In this document: one piece after another, positions 1 to 4,994 of the stretch
Numbering within the stretch: the stretch's first letter is position 1
Layout: each line of letters starts with the position of its first letter
From: a virus
IMG/VR virus record: IMGVR_UViG_3300035158_000772
Span: 1 to 25,365 of that record
DNA length: 25,365 nt
Reading direction: 5' to 3' (one strand)
Notes under the pieces: generated by a model
Databases searched by the model: none
Told to the model about the DNA's origin: nothing
Seen by the model: the letters and a program-made list of their open reading frames with translations, nothing else
Position numbers and translations under genes: made by a program

Positions 1-416
1 ACGGCCTTCTCCGGGTCGATCTCGCCGATTTTCCGGTCCACCTGCTCGACGGCCAGGGCGACGATCCGCTCCTGCGCCTGGATCGCCCGGGCCAGGTCCG
101 CCCGGCCCTGGCTCTGGAAAAAATCCGCTAGCTCCTCGAAGAAGGCCTTCCGCGCCGCCAGGATCGCTTCGCCGCCCAGGGCGGCGCCGAACTGCTCGTC
201 ACTCACGCCCGCTTCGTCGGCCTGCGGCTTGACGGCCGCGTAGACCACATCGCACAGGAGCATCACGTCAAGGCCGAGCCGCGTCAGCAAAGGCGGCTCT
301 CCCTGGTCGAGCTCCAGCAGGTTCACGCCGGCCAGCGAGCGGATGCGCTTGGCCGCGCCGATCGTCAGTTCGATCCGCCACTGCCGTCCCGTGTTGTCCT
401 TGAAGTCTTTCATCAT
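1..416 (-). CDS. Tail-assembly-chaperone-like protein (partial, runs off left edge)
   Basis: An open frame on the minus strand starts at an ATG pair (416 or 413) and runs uninterrupted to the window edge, giving at least 138 residues. The start reads MMKDFKDNTGRQWRIELTIG. The visible part begins with a short beta-rich segment and continues into a long, charged helical segment. It contains a run of hydrophobic residues (LGLDVMLLCDVVYAAVK) and an acidic, Glu/Gln-rich C-terminal region. It lies directly after the tail tube and a decoration-like gene, where siphoviruses carry the tail assembly chaperone (lambda gpG type). The size and helical character fit, but no diagnostic motif is visible, so the name rests mainly on position. 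Any programmed frameshift to a gpGT form would lie beyond the window. Confidence 0.55.
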   Translation of the reverse strand, partial: MMKDFKDNTGRQWRIELTIGAAKRIRSLAGVNLLELDQGEPPLLTRLGLDVMLLCDVVYAAVKPQADEAGVSDEQFGAALGGEAILAARKAFFEELADFFQSQGRADLARAIQAQERIVALAVEQVDRKIGEIDPEKA

Positions 417-489
417 GGCTCCGTATGCCGTGGGGCGCTTCCGTCCGGCCGGTGCGGGCGCTCCGCGCGTTGCACGTCGCCCACCGGGC

Positions 490-897
490 CTATACCGGAA
501 TCACGACCTCCGACCTGTTGATGGCCAGGTCGATCCGGTCGGCGGCGACGGCGATGCCGAGGATCGTGATGTAGTCATCCGGGCCGCGCTCGCCGATGGG
601 GCCGATCCCGCCGGGCGTGTCCGTCACGCCGTAGACTATTCCCACGGCGACGGTCGCGCCCGGATCGAGCCCGCCGGCCTTCGCGTAGGTCAGCGGCTGG
701 CCGGCCGCGGCGTCGTTGAGCGCCACGCCCGTGGCGCGGGCCTTGATCGCCGTGGTGCAGTCGGCCTTGTAGAGCTTGCCGTCGCTGGCCCGGTAGATCG
801 TCTGCCCGGCCGTGACGGCCTCGCCGGCCGTGCCGGTTTCCCTGGTGGCGCCGTCGTGGGCGAGCACGTCGGCGGCGGTGACTGTCAGGTCTGCCAT
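490..897 (-). CDS. Capsid-decoration-like phage protein
   Basis: This encodes 135 residues, starting MADLTVTAADVLAHDGATRE, with a clear AAGGAG ribosome-binding site 7 nt before the ATG. The sequence is rich in Ala, Gly, Thr and Val with a regular beta-strand pattern (GEAVTAGQTIYRASDGKLY, then ATGVALNDAAAGQPLTYA). This resembles the small beta-barrel capsid cement and DUF2190-type proteins. There are no cysteines apart from one, no signal peptide and no membrane segment. It sits between the tail tube gene and the tail-chaperone-like gene, an unusual place for a head decoration protein, so it may instead decorate the tail or act as a small fibre. A true DUF2190 protein is encoded separately at 4194-4535; the two are similar in style but only weakly in sequence. 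Confidence 0.65.
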   Translation of the reverse strand: MADLTVTAADVLAHDGATRETGTAGEAVTAGQTIYRASDGKLYKADCTTAIKARATGVALNDAAAGQPLTYAKAGGLDPGATVAVGIVYGVTDTPGGIGPIGERGPDDYITILGIAVAADRIDLAINRSEVVIPV

Positions 898-952
898 GGT
901 TCAGCTCCTTCAGGGCGCGGCGGGCGCGGAGCTCGCGGCGCTGTCTTGGGGG

Positions 953-1387
953 CTACTCGACCTCGACCCACTCGTCGAACGCGGCGAGCTTGGCCGTGAC
1001 GGACACGGTGATCGCTTCCTCCAGCGCCTCGTTGCGGCTGAAGGAAGTGATCGAGAACGAGCCCTTCGGGCCCTGCGCTCCGGCCGTCTCGCGGGCCTGG
1101 TCCAGGACGGCCAGTTCCACGGTCGTGCCCGCCAGGAACGCCGCCTTGATCGCGTCGAAGCCCGCGTCGCCCGGCTTCCACACCATCTCGAACTCGGTGG
1201 TGCACTCCCGCAGCGTCGGAGCGGTGGCCCGCCAGCCGGAGTTGGCGCGGGTCGTCACGTCCGCCTCGCCCGCTTCGAGGTTGAGCGTCACGTCGCGGAC
1301 GTTGCTCATCTCCGCAAGCGCCGCGAGCTCCGCGCCCGCCGCGCCCTGGTAGATCTTCGCGTTCATGCCCAGGATGAATGTGGCCAT
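953..1387 (-). CDS. Phage major tail (tail tube) protein
   Basis: This encodes 144 residues, starting MATFILGMNAKIYQGAAGAE, with a strong GAGGAGG ribosome-binding site 8 nt before the ATG. The pattern NVRDVTLNLEAGEADVTTR, then an aromatic-rich EFEMVWKPGD segment, then FSITSFSRNEALEEAITVSV is typical of siphovirus tail tube proteins. In these, a beta sandwich carries a long loop after the first strands and ends in a strand like VTAKLAAFDEW. Length fits the compact TP901-1-like major tail proteins. The gene follows the tail-completion cluster and precedes the chaperone-like gene, as expected for a tail tube. The subunit should polymerise into hexameric rings around the tape measure, which is not in the window. 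The family call is from pattern and position. Confidence 0.75.
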   Translation of the reverse strand: MATFILGMNAKIYQGAAGAELAALAEMSNVRDVTLNLEAGEADVTTRANSGWRATAPTLRECTTEFEMVWKPGDAGFDAIKAAFLAGTTVELAVLDQARETAGAQGPKGSFSITSFSRNEALEEAITVSVTAKLAAFDEWVEVE

Positions 1388-1408
1388 CGTTGCGGCCTCC
1401 TCGTCTTG

Positions 1409-1837
1409 TCACTTCACGCTTCCGGCCCACATCGCCGGCAGCTTGGGTTGCTCGTTCTCGAAGGCGGGGCGCATGTACGGCCGCGCGGCGATCCGCACGC
1501 GGCGCTTGCGGCCGCGGCGCCCCCGCACGGCCGACGGCCCGCCGTACTCCAGCGCGTGCGGAGCGTCGCCGATCCTGCCGGTAAGCGGCATCGGGCCGAT
1601 CACGACGCTTCGCCGGTCGCGGTCGTAGCCGAAGAAGATGAAGCGCCGCAGCAGCCCCGTGTGCGAGCTCGGCGGCTCGCCGGGGCGGCTGACCCGCTTG
1701 CGCTTGCGGATCGAGTGCTTCGCCGTGGTCCGCACGTACGCGCCGAAGCGGCTGAAGACCCGGCGCGCCGCGCGGTCCACGCGGCGCGCTACGGCCTTGC
1801 GGTCGAAGAACATCTCCTTGGTCACCATGCCGATCAT
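1409..1837 (-). CDS. HK97 gp10-like head-tail/tail-completion protein
   Basis: This encodes 142 residues, starting MIGMVTKEMFFDRKAVARRV. The start at 1837 was chosen because its ATG overlaps the stop of the upstream gene by 4 bp (ATGA) and the reading further upstream in this frame is a shadow of that gene. The protein is strongly basic, with an N-terminal helix, then RKRKRVSRPGEPPSSHTG. This is the Pro/Gly loop with a following Leu-Arg-Arg segment seen in HK97 gp10 and virion-morphogenesis proteins. A mid-region YDRDRRSVVIGP strand and an ALEYGG segment follow. The C-terminus carries ARPYMRPAFE, a motif common near the end of gp10-like proteins. Such proteins complete the neck or tail before tail joining. 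It is translationally coupled to the 230-residue gene. Confidence 0.72.
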   Translation of the reverse strand: MIGMVTKEMFFDRKAVARRVDRAARRVFSRFGAYVRTTAKHSIRKRKRVSRPGEPPSSHTGLLRRFIFFGYDRDRRSVVIGPMPLTGRIGDAPHALEYGGPSAVRGRRGRKRRVRIAARPYMRPAFENEQPKLPAMWAGSVK

Positions 1838-2526
1838 GGCGTCGCCTCGGGGCTCTCCCGCTTCACCACGCTCGTCTCGCCCTTGTAGTTGACGCTCACG
1901 TCGATGCCCGGAACGTCCGGGATGGGGTTCCTCGCCTTGACCTTGGCGATGGTCGCGTCCAGCGCGGCCTTGGCGGCGCCGCCCTGCTGCAAGGCTTCCA
2001 CCTGCTCGATCAGCGCCGGGTACGCCCGCCGTCGCCGCTGGTGTGCCAGGTACGCCTCGACCAGGGCGGCGGACACGGGGCCGTTGAGGGCGTCGATGAT
2101 GTCCCGGTCGGTCGGCCAGTCCTTGACCGTATCCCGGCGGTCCAGGAGCTTGAGGGTGACGGCCCCGCTGCCGACCGTCTCGGCGAGGACGAAGGCCTGG
2201 AGCCCGAACACCGCCCCGACGGTGCGGAACGCCGCGAGCGCCTTCTCGTAGCGCCGCTGCGTTCGGCAGGTCTCCAGCACGTGCGCGAAGTGGGGGTCGG
2301 CCGCCGCCCGCGCCTCGACCTCGGCCAGCGTGAAGGACACGTCCACCTCGTCGTGCGAGATGGTCTGGCCAGCCTCGTCCCACTGCATCGTGTTGAGCAG
2401 GAACTTCGGGCTTCGGCTCCAGTCCAGCGGCGTCCTGCCGATCAGGTAGTCGCCCGCGGCCGCTTCCGCCTTCTCGCGGTCCGTCAGCTTCGGGTGCCAG
2501 TCGATGCTGTAGGTTCTTTCCTGCAT
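1834..2526 (-). CDS. Conserved-looking phage structural-module protein, function unknown
   Basis: This encodes 230 residues, starting MQERTYSIDWHPKLTDREKA. I do not recognise the family. The N-terminal 65 residues are mixed and aromatic-rich (TPLDWSRSPKFLLNTMQWDE). A helical region follows (EVEARAAADPHFAHVLETCR), and the last third is Ala/Gln-rich helix (AYPALIEQVEALQQGGAAKA) ending in a short beta segment (IDVSVNYKGETSV). No signal peptide or membrane segment is visible. The stop overlaps the gp10-like start by 4 bp, and the ATG lies 1 nt before the end of the C1q-like gene, so this is firmly part of the head-tail/tail operon. A neck or tail-completion role is possible from position only. 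Confidence 0.75.
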   Translation of the reverse strand: MQERTYSIDWHPKLTDREKAEAAAGDYLIGRTPLDWSRSPKFLLNTMQWDEAGQTISHDEVDVSFTLAEVEARAAADPHFAHVLETCRTQRRYEKALAAFRTVGAVFGLQAFVLAETVGSGAVTLKLLDRRDTVKDWPTDRDIIDALNGPVSAALVEAYLAHQRRRRAYPALIEQVEALQQGGAAKAALDATIAKVKARNPIPDVPGIDVSVNYKGETSVVKRESPEATP

Positions 2527-2527
2527 G

Positions 2528-3049
2528 TCAGCTCCCTACCCGCGTGAGGGTCATCCCGCAGTTGTCGATGGGGTCGCTCAGGCCCGTCGTCGTGCCCTCT
2601 CCGGTGTGGTACAGGTCGATCACGTCGTTGGCGGAGCACCGTACAATGCAGGAGACCGACGCCGGTTGGCCCCCGCCGCCCGCGTCATACGCGGCCGCGA
2701 CCTCCGTGCCGTTGACGCGGACCTTCAGGAAGCCGGCGTTCTCCCGGGCGGTCCAGCCGGAGAGGTGGTACAGCCCGGCCACCTGCACCGTGTAGCGGTC
2801 CTTGTTGGTGGTGTCCCAGCCGCTCTCCGTGTCCTCGTCCACGGTGTTGAGCTTCACCCGGCCGGCCGGGTCGGGGGGGCAGCCGGACGTGGCCTGCCGC
2901 ACGCGGCAGTAGGCCAGCTCGTCTGCCATGCTCACCTTGAGCCTCCCGTCCTCGATGCAAGCGGCCAGCGCCTCCAGGGCCGATTCGAAGCTCGGCTTGC
3001 CGGCCTCGTCGGTCTCTACGTCCACGGATTGAAGCCACTTGCGGGCCAT
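2528..3049 (-). CDS. C1q/TNF-like jelly-roll fibre or decoration protein
   Basis: This encodes 173 residues, starting MARKWLQSVDVETDEAGKPS. Residues 1-60 are a short helical lead. Residues from about 64 on show the C1q/TNF-like beta-sandwich pattern: GRVKLNTVDEDTESGWD, then DRYTVQVAGLYHLSGW with the typical 'aG.Yh' strand. Next come FLKVRVNGTEVA, ASVSCIVRC and DVIDLYHTGEG (the 'GD.v.l' strand). Such domains trimerise and are used by phages as fibre tips or capsid-surface proteins that bind glycans or cell surfaces. The position between tail-completion genes suggests a neck or tail appendage. There are several cysteines (positions 31, 48, 57 and others), but no pattern that proves disulfides. 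The fold assignment is by pattern and fairly convincing; the role is inferred. Confidence 0.75.
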   Translation of the reverse strand: MARKWLQSVDVETDEAGKPSFESALEALAACIEDGRLKVSMADELAYCRVRQATSGCPPDPAGRVKLNTVDEDTESGWDTTNKDRYTVQVAGLYHLSGWTARENAGFLKVRVNGTEVAAAYDAGGGGQPASVSCIVRCSANDVIDLYHTGEGTTTGLSDPIDNCGMTLTRVGS

Positions 3050-3052
3050 GGG

Positions 3053-3490
3053 CTACCTCATCAGCCGATAGGTCACGGTCAGGACGCTGGTGAACTGCCG
3101 CAGTTCGCCCAGGTGCTCGGCCGAGTAGACCGGCTCGTTCTCCGTGCGGACCCAGGCGGCGTTCGGGGCGCCGGCCAACCGCCGCTGGCGGAGGAAGCCG
3201 GCGACCTCTTCGACCAGGGCCATCAGGGCGTCGAGCTCGGCCTTGTCGTCCGCGCTGTCGGCCGAAAGCTTCTTCTGCACGGCCACGTCGATCCGGACGT
3301 CGTCCTGCGTCAGCGCCCGGTCCGCCGCGGACATCTCCAGACCCCGCGGCACGACGGAGACGTGCAGTTCCTTCATGTCCGCAAGCTCGAAGTCCGGGCG
3401 GTACAGACGCTGCGGTACGAAGGGCAGGCTGAACGTGTCCGCCTTCAGCGCCTCGGTCACGGCCTCCGCGATGTCCACCAGCACGGCCAC
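3053..3490 (-). CDS. Tail-terminator-like protein
   Basis: This encodes 145 residues from a GTG start at 3490, starting MAVLVDIAEAVTEALKADTF. An open frame continues upstream, but that part is a shadow of the preceding gene, whose TAG stop lies 2 nt before this GTG. The layout is a first helix, a strand LHVSVVPRG, then DVRIDVAVQKKL, and a long helix DDKAELDALMALVEEVAGFL. A final strand, LTVTYRLMR, follows. This alpha/beta layout matches tail terminator (lambda gpU-like) and similar tail-completion proteins that cap the tail tube. The position just upstream of the C1q-like and gp10-like genes agrees. No catalytic motif is expected. Confidence in the gene is high, in the exact family moderate. 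Confidence 0.62.
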   Translation of the reverse strand: MAVLVDIAEAVTEALKADTFSLPFVPQRLYRPDFELADMKELHVSVVPRGLEMSAADRALTQDDVRIDVAVQKKLSADSADDKAELDALMALVEEVAGFLRQRRLAGAPNAAWVRTENEPVYSAEHLGELRQFTSVLTVTYRLMR

Positions 3491-3492
3491 AG

Positions 3493-3774
3493 CTATTCCT
3501 CGATCTCCACGTCGAGCCTGGCGCCCAACCTCACGACGTTCTTGTCCGTCCGCGACACGGTCGAAGCGATCTCCCGCAGCCACTGCTCCCGGCCGTGGCA
3601 GCGGACCTCGATGCCTTCCACGCGGGCCTTGACCAGGGCGATCTCGCCCTCGATCTGGATCAGCCGGCCGCGAAGCGCGAAGACGCCCGAGACGACCCAC
3701 CACGCGGCGCCGGTCAGGACGCCCCCGCCCAGCAGCAGCGCCGCGATTGCGAGAATGAGCTCGGCTGTCGTCAT
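3493..3774 (-). CDS. Small single-pass membrane protein with coiled coil
   Basis: This encodes 93 residues, starting MTTAELILAIAALLLGGGVL. One transmembrane segment spans about residues 5-33 and ends at a basic stop (ALRGR). A heptad-like helix follows (LIQIEGEIALVKARVEGIEV), then a mixed helix to the acidic end DVEIEE. Its ATG overlaps the upstream stop by 4 bp, so it is translated with the head-tail genes. Small N-anchored coiled-coil proteins are known among phage holin and spanin accessory factors and XhlA-type proteins, but the domain order here (membrane segment first) is not the usual XhlA order. Function unknown. A lysis or superinfection-exclusion role is possible but only inferred from topology. 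Confidence 0.7.
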   Translation of the reverse strand: MTTAELILAIAALLLGGGVLTGAAWWVVSGVFALRGRLIQIEGEIALVKARVEGIEVRCHGREQWLREIASTVSRTDKNVVRLGARLDVEIEE

Positions 3775-4157
3775 ATCTGCGTTCCCGTCTGCTTGGCGTG
3801 AATTCGTAGGGTGGTCCGGTGCGGGTCGCTCCAGCGCCAGTGGCCCTGGCCGGCCCAAGCCATCACCTCGAAGACCACGCCCTGCGCCTGTCCTGAGCCC
3901 GTCGAATGGACCACGATCTCGTCTCCGGCTTCCGGCTCGCCGAAGGCGGGCGCGAAGTCGGCGGCCGCGACCAAAAAGTCCGTCACTTCCGCGCCTACTC
4001 GCACGCCGTACTCGTCCTCGACCTCGTAGCGGGTCCGGCCGAACGTGGCCGAAAGGTCCGCTTCCGTTGCGCCGCGGCGGTAGGTGACCGTCGAGGCCAT
4101 GTGCTTGCCGCGCTGCTCTCCGAGCCACGCCGCGCCTTGTGCCAGCAGGTCCGCCAT
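3771..4157 (-). CDS. Head-tail joining/attachment-like protein
   Basis: This encodes 128 residues, starting MADLLAQGAAWLGEQRGKHM. A short N-terminal amphipathic helix is followed by a small beta-barrel-like region. Typical features are TVTYRRG, ATFGRTRYEVEDEYGVRV, DFLVAAADF and GEPEAGDEIV, with a final W-rich strand (GHWRWSDPHRTTLRIHAKQ). This resembles the gpFII-like head-tail attachment and phage joining proteins that sit between the connector and tail. It follows the DUF2190 decoration gene and precedes the membrane/coiled-coil gene with a 4-bp overlap. A REP-like repeat (3887-3909) lies inside the frame and encodes part of the loop HSTGSGQAQG, so that loop may be a tolerated insertion. 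The family call is moderate. Confidence 0.62.
   Translation of the reverse strand: MADLLAQGAAWLGEQRGKHMASTVTYRRGATEADLSATFGRTRYEVEDEYGVRVGAEVTDFLVAAADFAPAFGEPEAGDEIVVHSTGSGQAQGVVFEVMAWAGQGHWRWSDPHRTTLRIHAKQTGTQI
3887..3909. repeat. REP-like 'CCTGAGCCCGTCGAATGG' repeat inside a coding frame
   Basis: This segment matches the common environmental repeat whose core is CCTGAGCCTGTCGAA. A second, shorter match occurs at 10984-11001 inside the terminase gene. On the coding strand here it encodes STGSGQAQG; on another frame it would read the familiar PFDGLRTG. The match is to a repeat style I know from many genomes; I could not search for copies. Confidence 0.45.
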
Positions 4158-4193
4158 GCGTCCTCGCCCTTCGGGCTACGCCGTCACAAGTGG

Positions 4194-4535
4194 CTACTGG
4201 CTCAGGCGCACGCGGACCGTCGCGTCGTCGTCGCCGGCGGCCTTCACCGTCTTGCCGAGGTAGGCGTTCGCGCCCGACTCGTCGTCTTCCTTGGCCTGGG
4301 CGTCCGCCACGTCCCAGTAGACCTTCTTGCCGGCCGCGATCCCGCTGCCGACGCCGGTGGCCTTGGGGAAGTCGAAGACGCCCGTGACCGCCAGCGCCCC
4401 GAGCGTGCTGGCGGTGATGTCGCGCTTGGCGACGCCGACCAGGTCGTTCAGAACCACCACGTCGCCGGCGCTGACATCCGCGCCGGGCGTGTAGTCGATC
4501 GCGCTGCCGTCATGCACAAAGGTTGCCGTTGCCAT
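4194..4535 (-). CDS. DUF2190-family capsid decoration protein
   Basis: This encodes 113 residues, starting MATATFVHDGSAIDYTPGAD. The pattern is that of the DUF2190 capsid-cement family: DYTPGADVSAGDVVVLNDLV, LAVTGVFDFPKATG and KKVYWDVADAQA, ending in VRVRLSQ. Full length for the family is about 105-120 residues, so the gene is intact. It has an AAGGA ribosome-binding site upstream. Such proteins bind the outside of the mature capsid and stabilise it against DNA pressure. In a normal virion operon it would directly follow the capsid gene. Here the opposite-strand GNAT gene (4570-4989) has been placed between them. Confidence 0.82.
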   Translation of the reverse strand: MATATFVHDGSAIDYTPGADVSAGDVVVLNDLVGVAKRDITASTLGALAVTGVFDFPKATGVGSGIAAGKKVYWDVADAQAKEDDESGANAYLGKTVKAAGDDDATVRVRLSQ

Positions 4536-4569
4536 GTTGCCGGTCCTTTCAGGCTGCTAGGATGAGTCC

Positions 4570-4989
4570 ATGGGCCTTGAAGCAGTCGTCGAGTACGCCA
4601 CCGAGGGCGACCTTCCGTTCCTGGAGCGCAGCGATCGGTATGTCCCGGGCCCCGTTCTGCGCGACAAGATCGCCCGCAGGGAGGTGCTCGTCGCCCGGCG
4701 CGAGGGCGCCGCCGTCGGCTGGCTCCGGTTCGGTCTCTTCTGGGACACGATCCCGTTCATGAACATGCTCTTCCTGCTGGAGCCGCATCGCGGGCAGGGC
4801 ATCGGCCGGCAGCTCGTGGGCTTCTGGGAAGACGAGATGAGGCGGCTCGGACACCGGTGGGTCCTCACGTCCACGCAGGCCAACGAAGACGCCCAGCACT
4901 TCTACCGGAAGCTCGGGTACGCCGACGCCGGCGGCTTCCTGCCGCCGGACGGGCCGCTGGAGCTCATCCTCTCGAAGTCGCTCGCCTGA
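4570..4989 (+). CDS. GNAT-family N-acetyltransferase (opposite-strand cargo gene)
   Basis: This encodes 139 residues, starting MGLEAVVEYATEGDLPFLER. GNAT motif A is clear at residues 73-82 (HRGQGIGRQL, the acetyl-CoA pyrophosphate loop), preceded by the hydrophobic strand MNMLFLLEP. Motif B is represented by DAQHFYRKLGYADAGGF (residues 108-122). The enzyme should transfer an acetyl group from acetyl-CoA to an amine; the substrate is not predictable. It is one of only two genes here on the plus strand and sits between the capsid and decoration genes. Only 5 nt separate its stop from the capsid stop and 34 nt separate its start from the divergent DUF2190 start. AGGA lies 7 nt before the ATG. 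The placement is that of a moron or cargo gene expressed independently of the virion operon, perhaps from the lysogen. Confidence 0.85.
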   Translation: MGLEAVVEYATEGDLPFLERSDRYVPGPVLRDKIARREVLVARREGAAVGWLRFGLFWDTIPFMNMLFLLEPHRGQGIGRQLVGFWEDEMRRLGHRWVLTSTQANEDAQHFYRKLGYADAGGFLPPDGPLELILSKSLA

Positions 4990-4994
4990 CACGA

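Noticed and set aside
885-1430. 181-codon minus-strand frame over the tail tube gene
   Set aside because: Shadow of the tail tube gene in another frame; Gly/Arg-rich.
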